Both the position numbers and the translations under genes were made by a program. DNA of 64,000 bases from Microcaldota archaeon. Lineage in GTDB: Archaea > Micrarchaeota > Micrarchaeia > Micrarchaeales > Micrarchaeaceae. The notes beneath the pieces were generated by a model. It saw only the letters and a list, made by a program, of their open reading frames with translations. It did not search any database and was not told where the DNA came from. The DNA lies in contig JAJZBL010000005.1 in NCBI GenBank assembly GCA_021798935.1, positions 22,542 through 86,541 on the forward strand, in the 5' to 3' direction. Shown here in pieces: positions 43,321 through 53,165 of this stretch (its first letter is position 1; each line of letters opens with the position of its first letter).

Positions 43321-44718
43321 TCAGTTGGATCTAAGAGCTTCTGCAGGAACAAGCTGTGATGCTTTCCATGCAGGAAATATTCCGGCAAGCACACCTATGG
43401 TTATGGTAAGAAGTATTACTTCAAATATAAGCTGCAGAGATATGACTGGTGTTATATTGATGCTGTTGCTTGATATTGAACTAGAGCCAGAGCTTGAAAA
43501 TCCAGATCCAAATCCAGAGCTTCCCGAGAAACTACCCCCACCTGAAAAGCCTCCAGCTCCTGAAGGACCTACCTTTCCGCCACCGAATGATGAACTTCCT
43601 CTAAAAGAAGTTGGAGCTGCTGATGTGGTACTTGGTGGGCTACCTGCGGACAGATGGCTCATCGCTGCACTTGCTGCGTAGCTTCCTACAGTGCCAAGTG
43701 CAACTCCGAATACACCTCCAATAAGGCCTATTATCAGAGATTCATAAAGGAATACAAGCATTATCTTGTTGCTGGTGAATCCAAGCGCCTTCATTATCCC
43801 TATCTCTGTAGTCCTCTCGGTAACTGAAGAGTACATAGTCGTGACTATACTGACGAATGCGACAACCAATGATATAGATGCAACAGCAAGAAGTATCAAT
43901 GAGATGCTGCTCTCTATTGATTCTATCTCAGAAAGTATGCTTGAAACGGTTATAACTTTGAGATTATTCCCATATTCTGCAGCCAATTCCGAGCTCACCA
44001 AGCTTACGGAAGAGGCATTGGTCGCGGATATCAATACCCCGCTATATTTTCCAGTATCATTTGTAAGCAATATGCCTCCTGACAGTGGTATGAATACTGA
44101 AGAGTCTGGGCTCAAGAATAAGGCCTGGCCAAAATGGGCATAAATCCCATGCACCAAAAATGAATAGCTTTTTGTGCTTGTGGATGACACTCCCCCAAAT
44201 CCTCCAAATCCTGAACTGCCCTTTATGGTTATTACTTGATTCAAGGATACATTTCTTGCACCTGTTATGTTTGGGTGGGCAATATCATAGCCAACCACTG
44301 CAGCAGTATAGAAACCGTTAGAGGGTATAGATCCATTCTCAAGCTTAAGGTTTGGTATTATGCTCGGGACTGCTGATATGTTAACCGCATATATGCTTAC
44401 TGATGTGTTCTGCGTTCCTTGGGTCAATATACCACTTGCCGTATAATATGGAAGTGCGACCTTTACTCCTTTCATGCCACTTATCGTATGCACTACATTA
44501 TTATTTAGAGTAAAATTAGGCAAAGGTGTAACATATATTGTAGAAACTCCTGTGCTTCCTAATTCAGAGGTTATGTAGGCTCCAAATCCGCCGACCAAAC
44601 CTAAAAGTGCAACTATTGCAGCAGGACCTAGCATTATGCCGAATACAGTAAGGGTCGTCCTTACCTTCTTCTGCCTCATATAGTTTATTACTATACTCAG
44701 TATATCCTGCTGCCTCAT
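43321..44718 (-). CDS. MacB/FtsX-type ABC transporter permease with Gly/Ser-rich extracytoplasmic insert
   Basis: 465 residues. N-terminal helix 1 (TLTVFGIMLGPAAIVALLGL), a large outside domain (about 45-260), then helices 2-4. The cytoplasmic loop contains TERTTEIGIMKALGFTSNKI, a diagnostic MacB-family segment. Between helices 3 and 4 a loop of about 75 residues is almost pure Gly/Ser/Phe/Pro (GGGKVGPSGAGGFSGGGS and similar). The protein ends WKASQLVPAEALRSN, the family's C-terminal motif. Partner genes follow upstream on the same strand. Confidence 0.92.
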   Translation of the reverse strand: MRQQDILSIVINYMRQKKVRTTLTVFGIMLGPAAIVALLGLVGGFGAYITSELGSTGVSTIYVTPLPNFTLNNNVVHTISGMKGVKVALPYYTASGILTQGTQNTSVSIYAVNISAVPSIIPNLKLENGSIPSNGFYTAAVVGYDIAHPNITGARNVSLNQVITIKGSSGFGGFGGVSSTSTKSYSFLVHGIYAHFGQALFLSPDSSVFIPLSGGILLTNDTGKYSGVLISATNASSVSLVSSELAAEYGNNLKVITVSSILSEIESIESSISLILLAVASISLVVAFVSIVTTMYSSVTERTTEIGIMKALGFTSNKIMLVFLYESLIIGLIGGVFGVALGTVGSYAASAAMSHLSAGSPPSTTSAAPTSFRGSSSFGGGKVGPSGAGGFSGGGSFSGSSGFGSGFSSSGSSSISSNSINITPVISLQLIFEVILLTITIGVLAGIFPAWKASQLVPAEALRSN

Positions 44719-44731
44719 TTAACCACTTATT

Positions 44732-46444
44732 TCATATTACAGATCCTGTTCTGCGCTTTTTGGATTTTGACTTTTTGCTTCTATAAGCAAATACCAATAT
44801 AATCACTATTATTATTGCTGCTATGACATAGTACAATCCATAATTATTTGGCTTTGCTCTATATTTTGCAAATGCAGATGCGTTGTATGCGACAGGCTTG
44901 GGTACTGCAAATGCAACAGGTGTTGATGTTAGGTCTTGGCTGAATGAGTTCTGGTATTTTTCATATATCTCTATTGTCAAATTTTGGTAATTAGGCACTG
45001 CTGCGGAGGTAGTGTTTGCTGAAGTCCTATTTGCAAATGCCTCCTTTCCAGAAAACCCTGCAGCAAAATCTTTGTAATTTGATTCATTAGGCATTACAGT
45101 TACACTGAATGGCATTGGAGAATTTAGCTGTATCTCTCCAATATATGATGAATTGCTGCCTATCGTCCTGCCATTGCTCTTAAGGTATGCATAAACAGTT
45201 ACATAGTAAGCATTTCCTGAACCCTCATCTACCAAGCTTCCCGATACCGTTGCTACAGGCACATTTCCCACTTCAGATATTGAAGATATTGAAGGGTTCT
45301 CTATTATTAAGCTTGTCAATCCAACTGCAGTGAATCCTACAGGATAGTTTATCTGCTCTTCTTGACCTAACTGATTTTCATAAGTTATATCCAAGGTTCC
45401 TGCATAACCCCCTTCACTCACTGATGGACCTACTGCTATTGTAGGAGAGTAGGTTACATTAGATCCTGCAGGGATGCTCTGGAAGTAAGAGGTGCTATTG
45501 CTCGTGACAGATATTCCTGCTACTTCAGTATCAAGCGTTGCTACTACTGACTTCACTGCTGAACCTCCTATATTTTCTATTTTGAATTTTAGGGCTGTAG
45601 ACTTGCCTAAGTATGCTGTACTATCAGTCTCATTTATTATCAAATCTGATGGGGCAGCAACAGGAATACTCAATGTATAGTTCTGCACTCCTTGCTGGCC
45701 ATAATAGTTTAGGTACTTTGATGTTATCTCAAGGTTTGCAATTGATCCTGCTGCACTTTCTGGCACATAAACACTGAGATTCTCTTGCACCGTTTGATTT
45801 ACTCCTAAATAATTTATCTTTGCAGGAGAATTAAGCACTTTTATTGATGAAATACTTAGATTTTGCCCATTTCCCAGCTGTTCAGATGAAAAGTATGGCT
45901 GCAATGAGGTTACACTGCCTGAACCCGTATTAGTTACGTTTATTGTAATATTGTTTATTTCCCCTGGAATTAGGTGCGATACGCTGGAGGCGTACTTTAT
46001 GCTTGGAACTCCACCATATATTAGAGGAACTAACATCGTGTATTCCTCTGAAACTGTATTGTTTGGCTCTATCTCAAGATCCAGATAGTAAGTTCCTTCT
46101 CTTGCATAAGATGGTATATCGATATAATAAGTGATCGAAAATGTTTGGTCTGGCTTTATAATTGGCAGTTCTTCCGTTATGCTTCCTTGGCCATTCAGGG
46201 GCTTGAAACCAGAATTAAAATTATACAGTTCAAGCGAAGTATTGGAAAGCAGCTTATCCTGATTGCTCTCAATTATTAGTGTTAAAGGCACATTATTCTG
46301 CCCTGGAACTGGATTTATTACAGTTCCATTAGAGCCAAAATACGCATTTATAAGCGTAAATGAATCGGAACCTTGTGCAGATGTGACTCCCAATAATGCA
46401 GTAGCAAAAATAATCATCGACAAATATAGTATAAATTTTGACAT
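44732..46444 (-). CDS. Surface protein of the COG1361 (CARDB-like) type, membrane-anchored
   Basis: 570 residues: an N-terminal signal peptide (ILYLSMIIFATALLGVTSAQ), several Ig-like beta repeats with many N-x-S/T sequons (for example TSLELYNFNS, INNITINVTNTGSGS), one C-terminal helix (YYVIAAIIIVIILVFAY) and a strongly basic tail RSKKSKSKKRRT. COG1361 proteins commonly sit beside MacB-type ABC genes in archaea, as here. It may act as a periplasm-side adaptor or substrate partner. Confidence 0.85.
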   Translation of the reverse strand: MSKFILYLSMIIFATALLGVTSAQGSDSFTLINAYFGSNGTVINPVPGQNNVPLTLIIESNQDKLLSNTSLELYNFNSGFKPLNGQGSITEELPIIKPDQTFSITYYIDIPSYAREGTYYLDLEIEPNNTVSEEYTMLVPLIYGGVPSIKYASSVSHLIPGEINNITINVTNTGSGSVTSLQPYFSSEQLGNGQNLSISSIKVLNSPAKINYLGVNQTVQENLSVYVPESAAGSIANLEITSKYLNYYGQQGVQNYTLSIPVAAPSDLIINETDSTAYLGKSTALKFKIENIGGSAVKSVVATLDTEVAGISVTSNSTSYFQSIPAGSNVTYSPTIAVGPSVSEGGYAGTLDITYENQLGQEEQINYPVGFTAVGLTSLIIENPSISSISEVGNVPVATVSGSLVDEGSGNAYYVTVYAYLKSNGRTIGSNSSYIGEIQLNSPMPFSVTVMPNESNYKDFAAGFSGKEAFANRTSANTTSAAVPNYQNLTIEIYEKYQNSFSQDLTSTPVAFAVPKPVAYNASAFAKYRAKPNNYGLYYVIAAIIIVIILVFAYRSKKSKSKKRRTGSVI

Positions 46445-46454
46445 TTTATCCCTC

Positions 46455-47180
46455 TTATATCTCCTTGAGTTTAACCTTGCTTTCTATCCCTTCTATCTTC
46501 CCATCTTTTATACGTATTATTCTTTCAGCCCTGTTCGCAACTTCTGGGTTGTGCGTTACTATTACAAGAGTATTTCCATAATCTTTATGTATGTCCTCAA
46601 GTATACCCATCACAACTTCAGTATCCTCTGTATTAAGATTTCCTGTGGGTTCATCACCGAGTATTATTTTAGGGTTAGTAATTATGGCACGTGCTATCGC
46701 AACCCTCTGCTGCTGCCCACCTGACATCAGCAATGGCAGATTATTTGCCCTGTTTGCAATCCCAAGCTTTTCCAGGAGATCCATTGCCCTTTTTTCTCTC
46801 TCCTTTCTGTCAACATCTTGCAGCATTAGAGGTAGACCGACATTCTCAAGTGCAGTCATCGTATTTATCAGATTGAACGACTGGAATATAAACCCAATCT
46901 CTCTGTTCCTTAAGGTGGCAAGTTCTGCATTAGACAATTCATTTATATTGTTGCCATTTATTATTACGTCTCCTCTAGTTGGCCTATCCATAGCACTTAG
47001 CATGTTTAGGAGAGTGGTCTTTCCAGATCCAGAAGGGCCTATTATTGATACGAATTCACCTAACTTTACATCGAAGCTTATAGAATCCAAAGCGGCAAAC
47101 TCTGAATTTCCATAGCTATACATCTTGACTAGATTTTTGACTTCTATTACATTTTTTATTTCCTTGGTAAAATGAATCAC
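46455..47180 (-). CDS. ABC transporter ATP-binding protein (MacB/LolD type)
   Basis: 241 residues. Walker A is IGPSGSGKTTLLNML, the Q-loop is IGFIFQSFNLI, the signature is LMSGGQQQRVAIARAI, Walker B is KIILGDEPTGNL, and the H-switch is VIVTHNPEVANRA. D-E-P-T-G-N-L is the usual form of the lipoprotein/macrolide export subgroup. First gene of the three-gene export cluster with the COG1361 protein and the permease. Confidence 0.95.
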   Translation of the reverse strand: MIHFTKEIKNVIEVKNLVKMYSYGNSEFAALDSISFDVKLGEFVSIIGPSGSGKTTLLNMLSAMDRPTRGDVIINGNNINELSNAELATLRNREIGFIFQSFNLINTMTALENVGLPLMLQDVDRKEREKRAMDLLEKLGIANRANNLPLLMSGGQQQRVAIARAIITNPKIILGDEPTGNLNTEDTEVVMGILEDIHKDYGNTLVIVTHNPEVANRAERIIRIKDGKIEGIESKVKLKEI

Positions 47181-47353
47181 CTAAATGCACAATAAGTTCC
47201 AATAGTTTATTATTAAACTAATGAATATTTAAAGGTTATTATTATAGAGAATAAGCTTATAGGCATTTATATAATACAATCAATTTCGCATATTGCCTGA
47301 ATGCGCTTAAGCTTTGGCATTTTTATTAGGTCAATTAGTTGAAATTACTTACT

Positions 47354-48835
47354 TCAAGTGGTTATGCATTCAAAGTTGCGTGGTAGGTATATTTCTGTAA
47401 GATTATTCTTGAACAGAAGAGTCGCATTTTTATCTTGAACATAAGTTTCATTAACTCCTTGATACTCTATCAATACTGCTGGATATTTTAGGATTGTCTC
47501 ATTGTAATAAAAAGGTGAATATGCCTTGATCCCATAGTACCTTAGGTAAATCCAGGAGTTTGAGACTACATTGCAATCTGACAAATTATATATTTGCAAT
47601 TCGGCAACCGTATCCTTCAATGTACTATTGTTGGTGGCACTGACCATCCAGTTGGAACTTGGCTGCCTTACCGAATAAGATAAGTATGCTATACTAAGCA
47701 GGCTTGCGGAGAATATCAGCATTATTGCAAGCATAGGGATTAATTTCATATTTTTAGGCAACTTCTTCAAGTACTTGCTTAAGGCCATGATAACTATTAA
47801 TGCGATTGACAGGTAAGCAAAATAGCTCAGCCTTACTTGATCAAACTCCATCATCCTTGGTACTACAATAATATACTGTATAATTGACAATACCAATAAA
47901 GATGCCAATATTTGCGATGTGCTTCTTTTCTTAATTATACTTAGTCTTAAATCCGCAATATACAAACCAATGGCATGTAAAATTTCCTTATTATTTTGCT
48001 CAATCCTGCTTGATTTGCGGTAAAATAAGTAAACAGCTAAAATCAGCAGAATTGTTATAGGAAATGCTAAATTACCTAAAACTTCCAACAGTGCACCTAA
48101 AATGGGGAGCCCGCCTGGAGTGCTGTTTGAATAGACATTGAATGATGCCATGTAGCTGTAAAATGGGTTGCCTAATACAATAAGATTGAACAGAAGCCAT
48201 GGAAGAGATACAATAAACAACAAGGTAATTGATTCAGCTCTTTTCCTGTTGCCATCAAGAAGCAATAGTAAAGGGAAGAATATAATTGAAATGTATTTTG
48301 CAAGGCCTGCAAGTGCCATAAATACACCAGAGTAAATGCTTCCTTTTTTTATGAGCGCCAATGAAATTAGTAGCATAGCTATTGAAAGTGCACCTGAGCT
48401 ATTCAATAGAAAAGTGAACTTCAATATATAAGGTGTTATTATAATTGAAGCGGATAAAAGCGGATTTACCTTGAAGTATTTTGAGAACAAGTAGATAGCG
48501 ATGAACATCAGTGTTGCAAGCACGATTATATAAATAGGTATTACATCATTTGCGCCTGAAAGCATTATCAAGTCCATTACAATCGAATCAAGAGGCGCAC
48601 GGTCAGTTTCAAAATATACATGGCTGTTTATTGCTATCGTACTTTGGCCTAAAGGCTTAAGGTAGTTTACGAAATTGCTGCTTATCATAGATTTTGCATT
48701 CAGGTAATGTGCGACAAAATCCCAGGATACCCCACGCAAATTGTATATGCTTAATAGTGCCACCAAGGAGAACAGGTATAATATAATGAATAGCACAAGA
48801 AGAAAATGATCGTTGCCTTTTAGATGCAGATTCAA
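47354..48835 (-). CDS. GT-C-type membrane glycosyltransferase-like protein
   Basis: 493 residues from TTG 48835, which has GGTG 7 nt upstream (the frame is open to 48847). About ten hydrophobic helices. The first outside loop carries GVSWDFVAHYLNAKSM and then YFETDRAPLDSIVMDL, the acidic D-x-x-x-H and D-R-A/P-P-L features of GT-C/PMT-like enzymes that use lipid-linked sugars. The C-terminal 110 residues are a soluble outside domain. It probably adds a sugar to a lipid or protein at the outer face; the specificity is unknown. Confidence 0.75.
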   Translation of the reverse strand: MNLHLKGNDHFLLVLFIILYLFSLVALLSIYNLRGVSWDFVAHYLNAKSMISSNFVNYLKPLGQSTIAINSHVYFETDRAPLDSIVMDLIMLSGANDVIPIYIIVLATLMFIAIYLFSKYFKVNPLLSASIIITPYILKFTFLLNSSGALSIAMLLISLALIKKGSIYSGVFMALAGLAKYISIIFFPLLLLLDGNRKRAESITLLFIVSLPWLLFNLIVLGNPFYSYMASFNVYSNSTPGGLPILGALLEVLGNLAFPITILLILAVYLFYRKSSRIEQNNKEILHAIGLYIADLRLSIIKKRSTSQILASLLVLSIIQYIIVVPRMMEFDQVRLSYFAYLSIALIVIMALSKYLKKLPKNMKLIPMLAIMLIFSASLLSIAYLSYSVRQPSSNWMVSATNNSTLKDTVAELQIYNLSDCNVVSNSWIYLRYYGIKAYSPFYYNETILKYPAVLIEYQGVNETYVQDKNATLLFKNNLTEIYLPRNFECITT

Positions 48836-48964
48836 AATTAACACCAAAACCCAAAATTCACTCTTGTTTTTACTCTTTTATTCATTAAGTTTATCTGCAT
48901 ATCCTTAAATCCTGTTTCTTTCTGCATTTCAACGTATCATTAGCATAATTTAGAGTTTGGCAAT

Positions 48965-50917
48965 TTACCATAGGTTTGCATATTCAAATTTGTACTTTGG
49001 TTTCTTGAGTTTTGATTTTTGCTTGAATTTGCCAGGAAATGCTGGGTGCGTAACTGGAGGCACCAAGCCCCTGAATTTGTCAGGTGAATGAGGGTCAATT
49101 TTTGAAAGCATCCTTAAAGTACCCTCGCTGGCATTCCCTTTCCAAAGCTGTGACCAAGATATGAAGAATAGCTGTTCTCTGTCAAAACCACCCATTTTGT
49201 AAGGGTTGCTTATTTTCATCCTACTCTTTAATGCATCGTAAGCTATGCTTATTCCTCCCAAATCTGCAATATTTTCCCCCAATGTAAGCTTTCCATCAAG
49301 CATTACTTTTGGCATTATTTGAAGTGAACTGTAGAGTGCTACTATTTTATCTGAACGCTCTTTGAAATTTTTGCAGTCCTCCTTCGTCCACCACTCATTG
49401 ATGTTCCCATATTTATCGTACTTGCTACCTTGGTCATCGAAGCCATGTGTCAGCTCATGCCCTATTACTCCGCCTATGGCACCATAGTTTATTGAAAAAT
49501 CTTTATTATAATCGAAGAATGGGGGCTGGAATATGCCTGCTGGGAGGACTATTTCATTCTTAGATTGGTCGTAGTATGCATTTACTTCATATGCATTCAT
49601 AAGCCATTCGTTTTTGTCCACCTTCTTTCCTATCCTTGACATATGCCTATTAAACTCCAACATATAGGCATTCATTTTATTTCCAAATAGATCTTTTGGA
49701 GAGGTCTTTAATTTTGAATAGTCCTTGAACTTTACTGGATAGCCTATCTTTGCATTTATAGAGTCCAGCTTGTCAAGTGCCATTTCCTTTGTCTGTTGGC
49801 TCATCCAATCTACATTCTGTATCCTTGCCCTGAATGATTTCTTTATATCCTTGAACAATCTCTCGGCTTCCTTCTTGCTTTGGTCAGTGAAATTTTCCTT
49901 TACATAAACTTCTCCTAAAGCATCACCTATCATAAATTCTATAAGAGAAAGTGCTCTTTTCCATTTTGGACTCCTTTTTTTCTGGCCTAACAGTTCTTTA
50001 TTGAAAAACCTAAAACTTTCATCTTTTACCTTTTTATGCAACAAAGAAGCAGAAACATGCAGGATATTCCATTGAAGATATGCTTTTATGTCATCCAAGC
50101 TATTATCTTTTATTAAATTGTCAAAGGCAGTGAAGAACTCTGGCTGTCCTAACACAAAGTAAGGTATCTTATTTACCCCAAGAGCTTTGAACATCTTGAT
50201 TATATTGAAATTTGGATATTTAGCTGAAACCCCTTTTACGGACATCTTGTTGTAATTTTTAATAGCATCTCTTGTATCTGCAGAACTCCTACTATTCTTT
50301 GCAAGAAACGTTTCCAGTTTAAGCACAGCTTCAGCAGACATTTCGGGGGATTCATAAGGCTTACCATAAATCTCAAACATCTTTTCTAGGTGCTCCTTGT
50401 ATTTTTCAAGTATGGCAGAAAAATCCTTCTTTAAGTAATAATCCCTTTCAGGAAGTGCAATTCCTCCCTGCCATAGGTACAATGCATAGACGCTGCTATT
50501 CCGGTCATCAGGCTGAGAGGCTATATCAAAGAATGGCATTGCACCATATGGTATTATAGAAGCTAAAAGTTCAGGCAACTGTGATTTGTTTCTTATTGAA
50601 GCTATTTTGTTCATTATACTGTTTATAGGCCCGAACTTCAATTTCTCTACGGTTTTGCTATCAAAATATGAAATATAGAAATCACGTATTATCTTTGCAT
50701 CCTTGTACTTTGCCTTTTCATAAGCGCATGATTCTGTTATCTTTTTGAGTATAAGCTCATTTCTGTCATGTAATTCGTAGAAGGAGTCTATGCGAGTTTT
50801 GTCTTTTGGCAGCGGGTGATTTTTTATCCATGATCCTGCTGAATAGTTATAGAAATCTTCAAATGGATCAACTGAAAGGTCCATATTCTTTATTGAGAAT
50901 CCAATATTTTTTGGCAT
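48965..50917 (-). CDS. pepO: M13-family (neprilysin/PepO-like) metallopeptidase
   Basis: 650 residues from ATG 50917 (the frame is open to a GTG at 50968). The opening NMDLSVDPFEDFYNYSAGSW is the M13 N-terminus. NAYYDQSKNEIVLPAGIFQPPF precedes the zinc site IGHELTHGFDDQG, and the third ligand lies in LTLGENIADLGGISIAY. The C-terminal LWKGNASEGTLRMLSKIDPHSP and PPVTHPAFPGKF are conserved too. No signal peptide or anchor is seen, so it is likely cytoplasmic, degrading oligopeptides. Confidence 0.95.
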   Translation of the reverse strand: MPKNIGFSIKNMDLSVDPFEDFYNYSAGSWIKNHPLPKDKTRIDSFYELHDRNELILKKITESCAYEKAKYKDAKIIRDFYISYFDSKTVEKLKFGPINSIMNKIASIRNKSQLPELLASIIPYGAMPFFDIASQPDDRNSSVYALYLWQGGIALPERDYYLKKDFSAILEKYKEHLEKMFEIYGKPYESPEMSAEAVLKLETFLAKNSRSSADTRDAIKNYNKMSVKGVSAKYPNFNIIKMFKALGVNKIPYFVLGQPEFFTAFDNLIKDNSLDDIKAYLQWNILHVSASLLHKKVKDESFRFFNKELLGQKKRSPKWKRALSLIEFMIGDALGEVYVKENFTDQSKKEAERLFKDIKKSFRARIQNVDWMSQQTKEMALDKLDSINAKIGYPVKFKDYSKLKTSPKDLFGNKMNAYMLEFNRHMSRIGKKVDKNEWLMNAYEVNAYYDQSKNEIVLPAGIFQPPFFDYNKDFSINYGAIGGVIGHELTHGFDDQGSKYDKYGNINEWWTKEDCKNFKERSDKIVALYSSLQIMPKVMLDGKLTLGENIADLGGISIAYDALKSRMKISNPYKMGGFDREQLFFISWSQLWKGNASEGTLRMLSKIDPHSPDKFRGLVPPVTHPAFPGKFKQKSKLKKPKYKFEYANLW

Positions 50918-50992
50918 TTTTATCGGTAAAAATAGCTTCAATAAATTATTTATGTATAATGGAATCACTCTGACTCCTAAGGTAAAATTCAG

Positions 50993-51065
50993 TGGGGAAC
51001 AGGAGATTTGGACTCCTATTACTAGCTCCCAAAGCTAGCAGTCTACCAGGTTAGCGTAGTTCCCC
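50993..51065 (-). tRNA. tRNA-Pro (UGG)
   Basis: Acceptor GGGGAAC/GTTCCCC, anticodon stem CTAGC/GCTAG with loop TTTGGGA, T stem AGGAG/CTCCT, discriminator A, no encoded CCA. The T loop is TCCAAAT, again with C instead of U at position 55. The D stem is weak: aligned to other Pro tRNAs, positions 10-25 and 12-23 do not pair. A TTATAA element about 40 nt upstream could be its TATA box. Divergent but likely functional. Confidence 0.85.
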
Positions 51066-51242
51066 ATTAATCAAAGGATTATTATATTCGGTGGCATCCA
51101 CAATTATAAGTGATATTAGTTTTGCACCTTAAAGATAATTAATTAGAAAAATATATAACTATTATTATTAGGATTAAACATAATTATCTTTGGACAACAG
51201 GTTGCCATTAGAAACTTACAACTTTCAGTTAGGGGATATATC

Positions 51243-51770
51243 ATGAAAATTGCGATAGGAACTACAAACAAATTGAAGATTGCTGCAATCACAGAAGCAT
51301 TAAAGCCAATTTTTAAAGATGCTCAATTTGTGATTGCAGATGTGAAATCAGGAGTTAGTGATGATCCAAAAGGTGATGAAGAAGGTATAAAAGGCGCTAT
51401 AAATAGAGCTAAAAAAGCTAGAGATATTGAAAATGCAGATATGGGTGTTGGGCCTGAGGGTATTACATCAAAATGTAGTTATGGAACATTTGTTTATGGT
51501 TATGTCGCTATAGTCGATAGGAATGATAAGTTAGGCATAGGGGCAAGTGCTAAGGTAATGCTACCCGATAAACTATCAAATATGCTGGATTCTGGAAAAG
51601 GGCTCGCTGAGGCAATGGCAGAGATATCAGGAAAAACAAAGAATGAGCTAAGAATGGAATTTGGCACTAATGGCATATTGACTAATGGCATGTATGACAG
51701 GAATAAAGAATTTGTAGATGCGACTTTATGCGCGGTCGCTAGGTTCATAAATAAACTTTATGAACAATGA
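51243..51770 (+). CDS. Inosine/xanthosine triphosphatase (DUF84/YjjX-like)
   Basis: 175 residues. It begins KIAIGTTNKLKIAAITEAL, then GDEEGIKGAINRAKKA and ADMGVGPEGI, the DUF84 landmarks, with FGTNGILTNGMYDRNKEFVDA near the end. The family hydrolyses non-canonical purine triphosphates such as ITP and XTP. Length is normal. Start ATG 51243 follows GGGGATATATC. Confidence 0.92.
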   Translation: MKIAIGTTNKLKIAAITEALKPIFKDAQFVIADVKSGVSDDPKGDEEGIKGAINRAKKARDIENADMGVGPEGITSKCSYGTFVYGYVAIVDRNDKLGIGASAKVMLPDKLSNMLDSGKGLAEAMAEISGKTKNELRMEFGTNGILTNGMYDRNKEFVDATLCAVARFINKLYEQ

Positions 51771-51890
51771 CGTGTGATATTGCCCTATAGATAGATGATA
51801 AGTATTTTCTGCTTATCTTATTATGTAAGTAATCAAAACTTTTTGTTTGCAAAAGATTTTTAAATTAATAATACTTATATAAATGATTAT

Positions 51891-52448
51891 ATGTTTATAG
51901 GATTTACAGGTATGCCTGGAAGTGGCAAAAGTGAGGCTTCTCTATATCTAAAGGAACACCACAATTTTTCCATAGTCAACATGGGGGAAGTTGTCAGAAG
52001 GACTATGAACGAAAGAGGTATAAAGATAACTAATGAAAGCTTGAGGGCTTTCTCTGAACAGCTTAGGGAGGAGTTAGGAAGAGATGCAACAGCAAAATTG
52101 ACAGCGGACTTCTTGCTTAAACTGCATGGCAATGTATGCATAGATGGCATAAGAGGGCCAGAGGAAGTTCAATACTTTAAAAAAGTCCTTGATGGCAAGA
52201 GATTTTACCTTGTTGCTATAACTGCACCGGATGATATAAGATATAAAAGATTGGCAGAGAGAGAAAGGTACGATGACCCTAAGACTTTAAAAGGGTTAAA
52301 GGAGAGAGATGAAAAGGAGAAAGGATTTGGTGTTCTTGATGCCATGAAAATGGCGGATATTGTAATATCAAATACCAAGACACCTGCATTTTTACATGAG
52401 GACTTGGACAAAATGTTAGTTAAGTTAAAAAGCGACTGGCTAGTATAA
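51891..52448 (+). CDS. P-loop nucleotide kinase-like protein (UPF0200 / dephospho-CoA kinase-related)
   Basis: 185 residues. The P-loop is GFTGMPGSGKSEAS at the N-terminus, followed by NMGEVVRRTMNERG and a conserved CIDGIRGPEEVQYF. The lid is R-rich (RLAERERYDDPKT). These fit archaeal UPF0200, a kinase-like family whose substrate is unsettled. It lies 12 nt upstream of thymidylate kinase. Confidence 0.88.
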   Translation: MFIGFTGMPGSGKSEASLYLKEHHNFSIVNMGEVVRRTMNERGIKITNESLRAFSEQLREELGRDATAKLTADFLLKLHGNVCIDGIRGPEEVQYFKKVLDGKRFYLVAITAPDDIRYKRLAERERYDDPKTLKGLKERDEKEKGFGVLDAMKMADIVISNTKTPAFLHEDLDKMLVKLKSDWLV

Positions 52449-52460
52449 TATAGGGGTTGT

Positions 52461-53039
52461 ATGTTTATCGTTATAGAGGGTGTAGATGGCGCTGGGAAGA
52501 CTACCCAAGTAAATATGTTAAAAGGCAAGGTTATAAGAGGAAAAGTGATTAAGACAACAAAGGAGCCTACAGATGGAAAAATTGGAAAACTTATACGAGA
52601 ACTTTTATCTGAGGAAAAGTTTGACAACCTAAAAATGCAGCTTCTATTTGCAGCAGATAGAGAAGAACATTTTGATAGTGTTATAAAGAATAGTATTGAT
52701 TCAAGCGGTATATTAGTTTCTGATAGGTATATATTTTCTTCTTTATCATATGGAATAGCTTCAGGCTTAGATGCAGAATGGCTTATAGGGGTTAACTCAC
52801 AATTTCCTGTGCCTGACATTACCATAATAATAGATCTTGATCCCAAGATAAGCTTAATGAGAATAAATGCAAGGGATTCTAAGGAAGCTTTTGAAAATCT
52901 TAAATTTTTGACAGAAGTTAGGAAGGCTTATAAATTTTTGGCTGGAAAATATAGTAACTGTTTTGTAATAGATGGAAATAAATCTGCAGATAAAGTACAG
53001 CAATCTATAATTGAACTTATAAATGCCAATCTAAAATAA
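52461..53039 (+). CDS. tmk: Thymidylate kinase
   Basis: 192 residues. P-loop FIVIEGVDGAGKTTQVNML, the TKEPTDGKIGKLIRELL region, LLFAADREEH and the DR(Y/W) motif LVSDRYIFSSLSYGIASGL. The reaction is dTMP to dTDP. The short lid (INARDSKEAFENL) carries few Arg residues. tRNA-Glu begins 25 nt after the stop. Confidence 0.94.
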   Translation: MFIVIEGVDGAGKTTQVNMLKGKVIRGKVIKTTKEPTDGKIGKLIRELLSEEKFDNLKMQLLFAADREEHFDSVIKNSIDSSGILVSDRYIFSSLSYGIASGLDAEWLIGVNSQFPVPDITIIIDLDPKISLMRINARDSKEAFENLKFLTEVRKAYKFLAGKYSNCFVIDGNKSADKVQQSIIELINANLK

Positions 53040-53064
53040 ATAACATGAAGGAATTTTAATTTGT

Positions 53065-53139
53065 GCTCCTATCGTCTAGCCCGGTCAAGGACATAGGCCC
53101 TTCGAGCCTAGAACCCGGGTTCAAATCCCGGCGGGAGCA
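53065..53139 (+). tRNA. tRNA-Glu (UUC)
   Basis: D stem GTC/GAC, anticodon stem TAGGC/GCCTA, T stem CCGGG/CCCGG with a normal TTCAAAT loop, discriminator A, no encoded CCA. The acceptor GCTCCTA/CGGGAGC has a T-G at 6-67 and an A-C mismatch at 7-66. The anticodon loop reads CCTTCGA, so position 33, almost always U, is C. Confidence 0.9.
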
Positions 53140-53165
53140 TCTGCTATCAGAGCTTAGTTGATAGT

